Below are positions 37,104 to 44,544 of a stretch of 64,000 bases of DNA, in pieces. Positions within the stretch are counted from its first letter, which is position 1; each line of letters begins with the position of its first letter. This DNA is from Natronoarchaeum rubrum (lineage in GTDB: Archaea; Halobacteriota; Halobacteria; Halobacteriales; Natronoarchaeaceae): the NCBI RefSeq assembly GCF_024494695.1, contig NZ_JANHDP010000003.1:62001-126000 (forward strand), read 5' to 3'. The translations under genes and the position numbers were made by a program. The notes beneath the pieces are model-generated. The model made no database searches and was not told the origin of the DNA. It worked only from the letters and a program-made list of their open reading frames with translations.

Positions 37104-37459
37104 CAGGCGTACTGCGCGACGACGTTGAGAATCTCGTCGAGTTCGTCGCCCGACAGCGAGTACCGCTCCTGGGCGTACACGGCGCGCAACTCGTCCCGGT
37201 CCTGAGGGAGGAGGTTCGCGATCTTGTAGGCCGTCGCCTCGTCGACCTTCTCGAGTTCGAGCAGCTGGTCGACGAGCTCGTCGGCCTCCTCGGGTTCGAG
37301 CACGGCAAAGCGGTTGACGTGCTCGATCGCCCGCGCGAGCTCGTAGCGCATCTCTCGGTCCTCGTCGGCGGCCCGGTCGGCCTCGACGTCAGCGAGCAAC
37401 TCCTTGGTCTCCGCGAGGGTCAGGTACTCCTCGTCGATCTTCTCTTTGAAGATCGTCAT
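37103..37459 (-). CDS. rpoF: DNA-directed RNA polymerase subunit Rpb4/RpoF
   Basis: A 118-residue subunit that pairs with Rpo7 to form the stalk of archaeal RNA polymerase. The pattern of an N-terminal strand and helices (KEKIDEEYLTLAETKELLAD) and a C-terminal HRDC-like helical part (KVDEATAYKIANLLPQDRDE, then LDEILNVVAQY) is typical. It starts one base after the L21e stop codon region, so it is co-transcribed with it. Confidence 0.93.
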   Translation of the reverse strand: MTIFKEKIDEEYLTLAETKELLADVEADRAADEDREMRYELARAIEHVNRFAVLEPEEADELVDQLLELEKVDEATAYKIANLLPQDRDELRAVYAQERYSLSGDELDEILNVVAQYA

Positions 37460-37460
37460 G

Positions 37461-37751
37461 CTACTCTTGGGCCTTCAGGTGCGCCGGGTTGACGATCAGC
37501 TTCTTGGTCTTGCCCTTGTCGCTGATCTCGACCTGGAACGCCCGGCCCTGCTTGCCGACCACGGTGCCGGTGTGGCCGTTGAAGCGCGGGTGGAACTGCC
37601 CGTCGGGGACGCTGGGGTCGATCTTGAGGTGGACCTTCGAGTCCTCCTCGAACTCCTGGATCGAGCGCTGGGGCGGGGACGCGCCGCTGTCTCGCGGGTG
37701 GTTGGCGAGTTTGTTACGAGTGCCTTGGCGGGGTCCATTAGAGTTTGGCAT
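37461..37751 (-). CDS. rpl21e: 50S ribosomal protein L21e
   Basis: Ninety-six residues in full agreement with archaeal L21e: [20 protein letters not shown] at the start, then the SH3-like barrel with [20 protein letters not shown] and [14 protein letters not shown]. It is the first gene of the minus-strand operon L21e - Rpb4 - DUF655 - RsmA - MscS - HemK. The start is the ATG at 37751; a longer in-frame extension overlaps the promoter. Confidence 0.97.
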   Translation of the reverse strand: MPNSNGPRQGTRNKLANHPRDSGASPPQRSIQEFEEDSKVHLKIDPSVPDGQFHPRFNGHTGTVVGKQGRAFQVEISDKGKTKKLIVNPAHLKAQE

Positions 37752-37780
37752 AGTCGTACCCCGGGTTTGACCGTTCGGCG

Positions 37781-37790
37781 TAATAAATGG
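37781..37790 (-). promoter_or_regulatory. TATA box of the L21e operon
   Basis: On the minus strand CCATTTATTA lies about 35 bases before the L21e ATG, predicting a leader of under ten bases. Confidence 0.6.
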
Positions 37791-37813
37791 TGCGTTCCGT
37801 CCGCGCGCGCCGC

Positions 37814-38575
37814 TCACGCCGACGCGCGCTCGATCGGGATGTCGAGGCGCTTCGCGATCATCTCGAAGGCGTCAGCGGCGTCGCAGTACGCCCCTTCGTC
37901 GTCGAACGCGAACGCCCGCGGAGAGTCGGGGAACAGCAGATCGACGGCGCGCTGCAGGACGCCGTTCGGCCCCACCCACTCCAGTTCGATCCGGCGCTCG
38001 GCGTCGTCCAGCCGCACGGACGTGATGCCGGAGAGACCCCTGCAACTGCGATCGGTGCAGAGCGACGGTGGATGGAGTTCGTACCGCGTGCCGTCACACG
38101 ACCACTCCGCGAGCGTTCGCGCCGGCAGTATCGCGGCTTCGGCGTCCGCGAGCGTCCGCCGAAGCTCCGCGTCCAGCCCTTCGACGGCCGCGCAGTCGAC
38201 GCGAAACTTCGAGTGGTCGGGCACGTACCGGGCGATCAGCCGATCGTCGACCCGGGCGTCCAGCCGTTCGAGGCCGACAAAGCGGTAGACGCCCTCGGTG
38301 GCCAGCAGCGCGTCCAGCGCCGATCGACAGTCGGAGAGCGTGGCGCGGTACCGGTCCTCGTCGACTCGGTCGAACGCCTCCCGGAGCGACGCCGCGACGC
38401 CCGGATACTCGTCGGCGACGAGTTCGGTGTCAGCCCACAGATCGACGGCGTCGGCGCGATCGAGAATCGCGGCCAGCGCGGCGTTGTGGACGTCGACCCC
38501 GGCGTCGGTGTCCACAGACCGGGCGACCACCAGCGCGTGGGAGGCGAAGGAGTCCGGAACGCGCTCGTCGTTCAT
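37814..38575 (-). CDS. Uncharacterised haloarchaeal protein, 253 residues
   Basis: The start [20 protein letters not shown] is preferred to the ATG nine codons upstream. The protein is mixed alpha/beta, with a helical middle part ([20 protein letters not shown]) and a C-terminal half having two cysteines ([10 protein letters not shown]) and a strand [17 protein letters not shown]. No known motif is identifiable. It lies upstream of the L21e promoter on the same strand. Confidence 0.65.
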   Translation of the reverse strand: MNDERVPDSFASHALVVARSVDTDAGVDVHNAALAAILDRADAVDLWADTELVADEYPGVAASLREAFDRVDEDRYRATLSDCRSALDALLATEGVYRFVGLERLDARVDDRLIARYVPDHSKFRVDCAAVEGLDAELRRTLADAEAAILPARTLAEWSCDGTRYELHPPSLCTDRSCRGLSGITSVRLDDAERRIELEWVGPNGVLQRAVDLLFPDSPRAFAFDDEGAYCDAADAFEMIAKRLDIPIERASA

Positions 38576-38684
38576 GCGCGACGGTTCCGCGGCGTCCTCC
38601 AAAAATCGGTCGCTCGTCGCGACGCCGAACCGCGGCGTCGCCCCTTCACAACTCTTTTCGCCGGGTCACCGCCTATCGTAGGGC

Positions 38685-39716
38685 ATGGACGAAGACGACG
38701 TGCTCGATCTCCTTCGGGAGGTCGAGGACCCGGATCTCGGCGACGACATCGTCTCGCTCGGGCTCGTCAACGACGTCGAGTTCGATGGCGACGAGTCGGT
38801 GCACATCTCGCTCGCGCTGGGCGCGCCGTACTCGCCGAACGAGACCGCGATCGCAAACGAGGTGCGCGCGGTGCTCGGCGACGAGGGGCTGGAGGTCTCG
38901 CTGTCGGCCCGCGTGGACGACGACATCCCGGCCGACGAGCAGGTGTTCCCGAACGTCGAGAACGTGATCGCCGTCGCGTCGGGCAAGGGCGGCGTCGGCA
39001 AGAGCACGGTCGCCGTCAACCTCGCGGCGGGGCTCTCGGAGCTTGGCGCGCGAGTCGGGCTGTTCGACGCCGACATCTACGGGCCGAACGTCCCGCGGAT
39101 GGTCGACGCCGACGAGCCCCCGCAAGCCACCAAAGACGAGACGCTCGTCCCGCCCGAGCAGTACGGGATGAAGCTGATGAGCATGGCGTTCCTCGTCGGC
39201 GAGGACGACCCCGTGATCTGGCGCGGCCCGATGGTCCACAAGGTGCTCACCCAGCTCTGGGAGGACGTCGAGTGGGGCGACCTCGATTACATGGTGATCG
39301 ACCTGCCGCCCGGCACCGGCGACACGCAGCTCACCCTGCTTCAAACTGTTCCGGTCACCGGCGCCGTCATCGTGACGACGCCCCAGGACGTCGCGCTCGA
39401 CGACGCGCGCAAGGGCCTGGAGATGTTCGGCAAGCACGACACGCCGGTACTCGGCATCGCCGAGAACATGGCGTCGTTCCGCTGTCCGGATTGTGGCGGC
39501 CAGCACGACATCTTCGGCAGCGGCGGCGGCCAGCGCTTCGCCGAGGAACACGACATGCCGCTGGTGGGCTCGATCCCGCTCGACCCCGACGTCCGGACGG
39601 GCGGCGACGAGGGCGAGCCGATCGTGCTCGACGACGACAGCGAGACGGGCGAAGCGTTCCGCGAGATGGCCGCGAACGTCGCGAACAACGCCGGGATCGT
39701 CCGGCGTCGCAGGTAG
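38685..39716 (+). CDS. apbC: Mrp/ApbC-type Fe-S cluster carrier ATPase
   Basis: A 343-residue protein with an N-terminal DUF59 domain (about 1-75) and a P-loop ATPase of the Mrp/NBP35 group. The deviant Walker A GKGGVGKS is at residues 100-107, DADIYGPNVPRM follows as switch I, and DLPPGTGD is the Walker B region. The C-terminal CPDC pair (SFRCPDCGG) binds the bridging cluster at the dimer interface. It assembles and delivers Fe-S clusters in the cytosol. Confidence 0.94.
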   Translation: MDEDDVLDLLREVEDPDLGDDIVSLGLVNDVEFDGDESVHISLALGAPYSPNETAIANEVRAVLGDEGLEVSLSARVDDDIPADEQVFPNVENVIAVASGKGGVGKSTVAVNLAAGLSELGARVGLFDADIYGPNVPRMVDADEPPQATKDETLVPPEQYGMKLMSMAFLVGEDDPVIWRGPMVHKVLTQLWEDVEWGDLDYMVIDLPPGTGDTQLTLLQTVPVTGAVIVTTPQDVALDDARKGLEMFGKHDTPVLGIAENMASFRCPDCGGQHDIFGSGGGQRFAEEHDMPLVGSIPLDPDVRTGGDEGEPIVLDDDSETGEAFREMAANVANNAGIVRRRR

Positions 39717-39718
39717 TT

Positions 39719-40681
39719 CTAGAAGTCGACTGGAGTATCGTCGTCGCCCCCGCCGTCGACCGCGTCGATCGCCTCGACGAGCGACGAGAGCCGCGCCGTC
39801 TCCTCCTGACCGCCGACGTAGCGGATCCGGCCGTGCTCGTCGCGCTCGATCAGCCCGGCGGCGGCCAGCTTCGGCAGGTCGATGCAGTGCAGTCTGCGCA
39901 CGATCGGCTCCCTGTCCGGACGGTCACCGGTCTTCGCCTCACGCCGCTCGACGATCAGGTCCACCAGCTGGTGGACCGTCAGCGCCCGTCCGGGCGTCGA
40001 CGTGAGGTACTCGACGGCGATCCGCCGTTGCTCGCCCGCGACGACGTCCTCCAGATCGACGTCCTCGGCCGCTCGCTCGTTGACGGGCATCGATGGGAGG
40101 CCGACCCACGCGTCCGACGCCGCGTCGGCGTCACAATCCGCATCGGTGTCAGACGCGGCGGCGTCTCGCGACGCGTCGCCGTCCTCCGCCAGCGAGGCTG
40201 CCGAGTCCTCCTCGTCGGCGGACGGGGTTCGGACGCTATCGGCGGAAGTCCCGGTCGCGCTCCCGCCGATGCTCCCCGCTCTCGCGACGCCGGCGGTCAG
40301 CCCGCCGAGCGCGCCGACGGTCGCCAGCGTGACCAGCAGGTAGCCGGGGTCGGTGACGTGCGTGCCCTCGGCCGTCTGGTGGGCGAACAGCCAGCCGCCG
40401 ACCGTCGTGAGCGCGACGACGCCGGCGAACGACCACGCGGTGACGCTCCAGAGCTCGTCGGCGTCGAAGTCGGTCCGGGCGAGCCAGTAGCCGGCGTACA
40501 TCAGCACGGCCGGAAGCGCCGCCGCGACGCTGAACTCGAAGGACCACCACGCCAGCGGCTCGGGGTCTGACAGCACGAACTCGATGCCGACGGCGCCGAG
40601 CACCAGCCCCAGTCCGCCGATCGCGATCGCGCCGGACTTCTCGGTGACGTCCCATCCGCCGTCTGCCACTCCCGGTTCCAT
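39719..40681 (-). CDS. Membrane protein with C-terminal winged-helix domain
   Basis: This 320-residue protein has four transmembrane helices in residues about 12-150, an acidic linker of Asp/Ala/Ser (about 160-210), and a soluble C-terminal domain. The latter reads EQRRIAVEYLTSTPGRALTV, then IVRRLHCIDLPKLAAAGLIE with a following strand RDEHGRIRYV, matching the haloarchaeal DUF7344-type winged helix. A membrane-tethered DNA-binding regulator is possible. The ATG at 40681 starts directly before the first helix; in-frame sequence upstream is unlikely coding. Confidence 0.8.
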   Translation of the reverse strand: MEPGVADGGWDVTEKSGAIAIGGLGLVLGAVGIEFVLSDPEPLAWWSFEFSVAAALPAVLMYAGYWLARTDFDADELWSVTAWSFAGVVALTTVGGWLFAHQTAEGTHVTDPGYLLVTLATVGALGGLTAGVARAGSIGGSATGTSADSVRTPSADEEDSAASLAEDGDASRDAAASDTDADCDADAASDAWVGLPSMPVNERAAEDVDLEDVVAGEQRRIAVEYLTSTPGRALTVHQLVDLIVERREAKTGDRPDREPIVRRLHCIDLPKLAAAGLIERDEHGRIRYVGGQEETARLSSLVEAIDAVDGGGDDDTPVDF

Positions 40682-40916
40682 TTTGGATCTGTTCGAGGGA
40701 CGGCTCGTGGACGTTATGACTCTTCCGCGCGCCGCGCCACCAACTGTATTGAAACGAAGACAAGGGTATCTACTGTGGGACAACGTGAACAAGATAGAAA
40801 TTTAATTTCGACTATGACGTAGGTATAGGAGGACAACAGGTAATAACTCACGAGCAAGCGGGTCGGCATCTGCAGGCAGTTCACTACCGTTCGCCGGCGC
40901 GCAGCGAGGACCTTTT

Positions 40917-41573
40917 GTGCCGACGGCGCCAACGTCGCGTGTGGACGCGAACCAGGAGGAGCTGTCGAACCCGTTCGGGATGGACGAGGAGTGCCGGAAC
41001 TGCCCCGAGCTCTGCGAGACGCGCTCGACGATCGCCCACGGCTACGGCGACGTGGGCGCGGACTTCCTGTTCGTCGGCGAGATGCCCGGCACCGGCGCCG
41101 ACCGGACGGGCGTCCCCTTTACTGGCGACGAGGCGGGGCGACAGCTGCTCTCGATCCTCCGGAGACTCGGCCTCTCGGCCTCCCAGCCCGACAGCGAGGA
41201 GCCGGAGCTCTCGAACTCGTTTCTCACCTACCTGACTCGCTGTCGGGAGCCCGATCGCGCGCCGACCGACGAGGAGGTCGTCAGCTGCGAGCCGTACCTC
41301 AACGCCGAGATTCGGATGATCAACCCCGAGATCATCGTGCCGGTCGGCGAGCGCGCGCTCGAGGAGATCGGCACGGAGTACACGACGACGCCGGTCGAGG
41401 ACCTCGACGTCGTCGAGAATCACGGCGAGCGGATCCGCGGGCGCGGCTTCGAACTGGTGCCGATGATCGCGCCCGACGAGCAGACCGACGAGGAAACTCA
41501 GGCGTTCGTCGAGGCGTTCGCCGAGCTGATGGCGACGGACTACCGCCAGACGAAGGGCCGGCGCGGCCGGTAG
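40917..41573 (+). CDS. Uracil-DNA-glycosylase-superfamily protein
   Basis: A 218-residue (GTG start; a second GTG at 40941 is possible) protein of the UDG family 4/5 type. It has the four cysteines expected for a 4Fe-4S cluster: CRNC (residues 26-29), TRC near 109 and SC near 124. The motif GEMPGTGADRTGVPFTGDEAG corresponds to active-site motif A, though the second motif (HPS-type in family 4) is replaced by VPMIAPDEQTD. Function in uracil repair is therefore uncertain. A paralog is at 59.9 kb. Confidence 0.8.
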   Translation: MPTAPTSRVDANQEELSNPFGMDEECRNCPELCETRSTIAHGYGDVGADFLFVGEMPGTGADRTGVPFTGDEAGRQLLSILRRLGLSASQPDSEEPELSNSFLTYLTRCREPDRAPTDEEVVSCEPYLNAEIRMINPEIIVPVGERALEEIGTEYTTTPVEDLDVVENHGERIRGRGFELVPMIAPDEQTDEETQAFVEAFAELMATDYRQTKGRRGR

Positions 41574-41594
41574 ACGCCGGACGCCGACGCGCGG

Positions 41595-41816
41595 TCACCA
41601 GTAGGGATTCTCGATCGAGCGCCCGGAGCGGACGCCGACGACGCCGACGATCAGCAGCGCCGCCGCGACGAACGCCGCGGTAGCGGCTTCCGGCGGTCCG
41701 AACGTCGACGCCAGCGACCAGACGCCGCCGACCGCGAGCGCTCCCACCGTCAGCACCGCGAGGCCGGCGATCGGTCGTTGTCGTGTCACGCCGGGATGGT
41801 TTCCCGTGACGGGCAA
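41595..41816 (-). CDS. Small membrane protein, unknown
   Basis: Seventy-three residues from the ATG at 41816, or about 64 from a GTG at 41789. Two hydrophobic helices (about 16-38 and 44-62) are joined by a short polar loop. It is convergent with the UDG-like gene. Confidence 0.5.
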   Translation of the reverse strand: MPVTGNHPGVTRQRPIAGLAVLTVGALAVGGVWSLASTFGPPEAATAAFVAAALLIVGVVGVRSGRSIENPYW

Positions 41817-41858
41817 TAAAACGGCGGGTTGAAGGGTCCGCGTCCGGGAGTTTACGGC

Positions 41859-42614
41859 ATGACAGTCGTCGCAGTCGTCGCGGAGCCGCCGCGCGAGGGG
41901 CTCGTACTGCCGGAAATCGCCGAGACGACGCCGCTGTCGGCCGCCGAGGCCGCCGACCTGTACGCCGCCGCGTACAAGGACGTGCTTCGCGCCGTCGACG
42001 CCAGCGGCGGCGACCTACTGGTGAACTACCGCTCGGACGTCGATCTGCCCGACGAGCACAAAGGCGAGCAGAGCGCCGAGGACGAACTGCGCGCGCTCGC
42101 TCGCGAAGCCGTCGACGATATCGACGACGTCCGCTTCGAGGTGCAGGTCGGCACCTCGCGGTCGGCCCGCGTCGGCAACACGATCACGCACCTGCTGGAG
42201 AGCGAGGAGGTCAAGTCCGCGGCCGCCGTCTTGCCGACGGTACCGCTGATGGCCCGGACGCACATCGACGGCGCGGCGATGAAGCTCCGGAACAACCCGG
42301 TCGTTCTCGGCCCCTCGCTCGGCGGCGAGGTGTACTACGCGGGCTTCACTGACACGATCGACTTTCAGGGCGCCTACGAACCGCCCGCCGTGGAGACGCT
42401 CGCGACCCGCGCGACCGACGCCGGTCACGACGTCGAGTACACCGAACTGCTGCCGACGGTCGACACGGCCGACGGGCTGACGACGCTGGTCACGATGCTG
42501 CGCTCCCGCGTCACGGCCGGCCGGATCGTCCCCGAGTTCACGACGAAGCTGATCGACGACCTCGGACTGCGCGTCGAGCACGAGGGCGGCGAGCCGACGC
42601 TCGTCCGGGACTGA
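41859..42614 (+). CDS. GT-A-fold transferase-like protein (DUF2064/TIGR04282-like)
   Basis: This 251-residue protein starts MTVVAVVAEPPREGLVLPE. The fold hints at nucleotide-diphospho-sugar transferases: a first strand with a loop, AAAVLPTVPLMA as the strand before the usual metal motif, and VVLGPSLGGEVYYAGFTD as the catalytic segment of the TIGR04282 group. The acidic metal-binding motif itself is not clear. The ten codons before 41859 are not conserved in character. It is directly upstream of the tRNA-Ser gene. Confidence 0.7.
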   Translation: MTVVAVVAEPPREGLVLPEIAETTPLSAAEAADLYAAAYKDVLRAVDASGGDLLVNYRSDVDLPDEHKGEQSAEDELRALAREAVDDIDDVRFEVQVGTSRSARVGNTITHLLESEEVKSAAAVLPTVPLMARTHIDGAAMKLRNNPVVLGPSLGGEVYYAGFTDTIDFQGAYEPPAVETLATRATDAGHDVEYTELLPTVDTADGLTTLVTMLRSRVTAGRIVPEFTTKLIDDLGLRVEHEGGEPTLVRD

Positions 42615-42669
42615 CCGGGCGGGCGATTTCCGTTAGTTCTTAAGGACGGACGCGCGTAGTCGTACCCGA

Positions 42670-42751
42670 GGTGGGGTGGCAGAGCGGCCTATTGCGCCGG
42701 TCTTGAAAACCGGTGGCGTCAGCCTCATGGGTTCAAATCCCATCCCCACCG
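42670..42751 (+). tRNA. tRNA-Ser (anticodon TGA)
   Basis: All arms fold: acceptor GGTGGGG with CCCCACC, D-stem GCAG/TTGC, anticodon stem CCGGT/ACCGG with loop CTTGAAA (anticodon TGA), a long variable arm with GGC/GCC stem typical of serine tRNA, and T arm ATGGG-TTCAAAT-CCCAT. The discriminator is G. CCA is not encoded. No intron is present. The T arm and 3' end are duplicated downstream. Confidence 0.97.
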
Positions 42752-42782
42752 TATTCTACCGCGAACGAACGGCGAGCACCTC
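42731..42782. repeat. tRNA-Ser 3' end and flank, copy 1 of a 52-base direct repeat
   Basis: From the T-arm GTTCAAATCCC to the following GGCGAGCACCTC, this segment recurs at 43035-43086 with four mismatches. The first 21 bases are the tRNA 3' end; the rest is its flank. A second copy of a tRNA 3' end together with flank is the layout of an attachment-site duplication or an unequal crossover. Confidence 0.9.
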
Positions 42783-42793
42783 GTGTGCTCGCC
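42771..42793. repeat. Hairpin downstream of tRNA-Ser
   Basis: GGCGAGCAC and GTGCTCGCC pair perfectly around a five-base loop CTCGT, 19 bases beyond the tRNA end. It could end tRNA transcription or guide 3' processing; the bases after it do not form a T-run. Confidence 0.75.
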
Positions 42794-42832
42794 ACTGTGA
42801 GCGGCGAAACGTAGACGTTGGGATTTGAAGCA

Positions 42833-42898
42833 GGGAGTGGGAGGTGAGCGAGCGCAAGCGAGCGAACGGGAACGACCGTGGTTCAAATCCCATCCCCA
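42833..42898. repeat. tRNA-associated 66-base element, Ser copy
   Basis: This segment runs from GGGAGTGGGAGG to a copy of the tRNA-Ser T-arm/acceptor (TTCAAATCCCATCCCCA). It matches the segment 59780-59845 behind tRNA-Thr at 58 of 66 positions, including 29 identical bases in a row. The terminal bases follow the local tRNA rather than the other copy. Confidence 0.9.
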
Positions 42899-43034
42899 CT
42901 GGCTTTTGCGAGGGGCTTGCGAACGGAGTGAGCGAGACGTCGTGACGAGCAAGGCGTAAACGCGGGATTTGAACGAGAGAAGTCGCAGCCCGCACAGCCG
43001 AGCGGAGCGAGGCGAGCAGGACCGTCTTCGCGTA

Positions 43035-43086
43035 GTTCAAATCCCATCCCCACCGTGTTCTACCGCGAACTCACGGCGAGCATCTC
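43035..43086. repeat. tRNA-Ser 3' end and flank, copy 2 of the 52-base direct repeat
   Basis: This matches 42731-42782 with four differences, 304 bases downstream. It includes an intact T-arm half and acceptor 3' strand but no remaining tRNA body. Confidence 0.9.
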
Positions 43087-43145
43087 CTGAACAGCGAGTC
43101 GAAGGCGCGGAGATCGAACTCCGACAGCGATGCATTCGTCGGAAA

Positions 43146-43514
43146 CTACGAAGTGCGGCCCTCCGACTGCTCCGATCGACTAGGAGAGACGAGGAGCGAG
43201 TACAGCAAGGTGCACAGCCCGGCGATCTCGCTCACGCGGATCAGGACCGGCAGGAAGAACGTGTAGACGCGAGTGGGAACCTCGACAGTCTGGCCCAGTG
43301 TGTTGACCCCGATCGAGAGGGTCATCGGGACGACGGTGAGCAGACAGAGGCCGCAGGCGAGAAACAGCATCCGAACGCTGTCGTTGCGCCGATACCCCCG
43401 GAACGCGTGAAACACGATGAACAGCGCCAGTCCGACGGCGATCAGCGAGACGGACAGCAAGAGCAGATAGTCGGACTGGGTCTGCGGGCTAACCGCCTGC
43501 ATTACGGCCATCAT
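43146..43514 (-). CDS. Membrane protein of a regulator pair (DUF7521-like)
   Basis: This 122-residue protein has three hydrophobic helices (about 12-34, 46-66 and 85-110) and shares the FRGYRRNDSVRM loop with the protein encoded at 22058-22351. The start ATGATGG overlaps the regulator's TGA stop by four bases, the same coupling as at 22 kb. Unlike its paralog it has a longer polar C terminus with Ser, Glu and Arg. Confidence 0.8.
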   Translation of the reverse strand: MMAVMQAVSPQTQSDYLLLLSVSLIAVGLALFIVFHAFRGYRRNDSVRMLFLACGLCLLTVVPMTLSIGVNTLGQTVEVPTRVYTFFLPVLIRVSEIAGLCTLLYSLLVSPSRSEQSEGRTS

Positions 43515-43945
43515 AGTCCCTCCCACATGTCGGTAAAGCGGTCGGCGAGATCGCCGGTCGGTCGCTCGTCGATCGTCACCTCGAATCCCTCGTCAGTGAG
43601 ACGAACCGTGAGCTCGTCCAGCCGCGCCTCGTACGTGCTGTGGTGGTTCCCGTCGGGCTGTGCCACGCGGCGTTCAGCGAGCAGCCCGCAGTCGACCAGC
43701 CGCTCCGTCCGCCGGTACACCGTGGCGATGGAGATGTCGCACGCGTTGCTGATCTCCTTTGCAGACAGTGCAGCGTCGCGCGTCTGTCGAAGGATCGCTT
43801 CGGCGTACTCGTCGTCGAGCAAGGCGAGTACTTCGTCCGGGTCCGGATCGTCAGTCACGTCGAACCACCTCCGCCGAGAAGTCGACGACAGTCTCTCGGG
43901 GCGGAACAGCCGCTGTGTCGTGGTGTGGTGGCGTGTCTGTTTCAT
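43511..43945 (-). CDS. Winged-helix regulator coupled to a membrane protein
   Basis: 144 residues from the ATG at 43945; a GTG at 43858 (reading VTDDPDPDEVLALL) would give 115 residues and a length nearer the paralog at 21684. The winged helix spans ALLDDEYAEAILRQTRD to KEISNACDISIATVYRRTER (recognition helix), with a C-terminal strand part TVRLTDEGFEVTIDE and ending LADRFTDMWEGL, closely similar to the paralog's LADMWSEVSKEL. The N-terminal extension is basic and may not be translated. Confidence 0.82.
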   Translation of the reverse strand: MKQTRHHTTTQRLFRPERLSSTSRRRWFDVTDDPDPDEVLALLDDEYAEAILRQTRDAALSAKEISNACDISIATVYRRTERLVDCGLLAERRVAQPDGNHHSTYEARLDELTVRLTDEGFEVTIDERPTGDLADRFTDMWEGL

Positions 43946-43981
43946 TCCGGAAACTGATCATCCATCACTGCCCGTTTGCTC

Positions 43982-44371
43982 TCAGGCATTCTGTCGAGCA
44001 CGCATAAACAGTGCGGCGACGACGTACTGGATCGTCACAGTCACGACGAACGCGATTCCCGGCGCGTACGCGCCCGCATCGAGCGAGAGCTGATAGATCC
44101 CGACGAAAAGCCCCGTCGTGACGAGTGCAGCCGAGATCGTCCAGACGGCTGCTGCGGCGCCGGCGTACTCCTCGGGCCAGAACTGTTCGTACGCATACGG
44201 AACGAACACTGCGATAGCGAGCGCGAGCAACAGTCCTCCCGTCGCCGAATCACCGATCCGGGCGAACGCGAACAGTGCGATCAGCGCGGCGAGCGTGGCG
44301 CTCGCGCTGACCGAGAAATTATCCGTCAGGTCTCGCTGGAGCCGATCCCTCAGTGGTGGGTTGTCGGACAT
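43982..44371 (-). CDS. Haloarchaeal membrane protein, unknown
   Basis: A 129-residue protein starting MSDNPPLRDRLQRDLTDNFS, then four hydrophobic helices (about 21-40, 44-62, 72-92, 102-122). No motif identifies a role. It is upstream of the regulator pair on the same strand, so it might be co-transcribed with it, with a gap of about 36 bases. Confidence 0.65.
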   Translation of the reverse strand: MSDNPPLRDRLQRDLTDNFSVSASATLAALIALFAFARIGDSATGGLLLALAIAVFVPYAYEQFWPEEYAGAAAAVWTISAALVTTGLFVGIYQLSLDAGAYAPGIAFVVTVTIQYVVAALFMRARQNA

Positions 44372-44466
44372 ACGAACACGTACTGGCGCTATTGATAAGG
44401 TGATTACTCGGATTTGCTGGTCCAGCAAATCCCGGGGGTACACTGCGGACAGTGCGAGCAAGCGCT

Positions 44467-44476
44467 CTTATTTATG
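44467..44476 (+). promoter_or_regulatory. TATA box of the GAF-PAS histidine kinase gene
   Basis: CTTATTTATG lies about 73 bases before the ATG at 44545, predicting a leader of about 45 bases. Confidence 0.45.
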
Positions 44477-44544
44477 TGTCTCCGATCCTAACCTGTCCCT
44501 ATCACGACAGCCGATCGCGATCAGATCCGGCTGCGATAGAAACC

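Larger units (their letters stand above)
42752..43145. other. 394-base non-coding region with tRNA-derived repeats
   Basis: Between tRNA-Ser and the membrane-protein gene there is no convincing gene. The region holds a perfect 9-base-stem hairpin (42771-42793), two inverted repeats whose right arms copy the tRNA T-arm (42820-42829/42882-42891 and 42964-42974/43035-43045), and the second half of the 52-base direct repeat. Open frames on the minus strand here (42725-43040) are artefacts of these repeats. Confidence 0.85.

Noticed and set aside
37787..40570. 927-codon plus-strand frame spanning several genes
   Set aside because: Arginine-rich, runs over the apbC gene in another frame and antisense to two others; a GC artefact.
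42725..43040. Minus-strand frames across the tRNA-Ser repeats
   Set aside because: They contain the repeated tRNA ends (GMGFEP/GWDLNP reading), which reflects repeats, not protein conservation.
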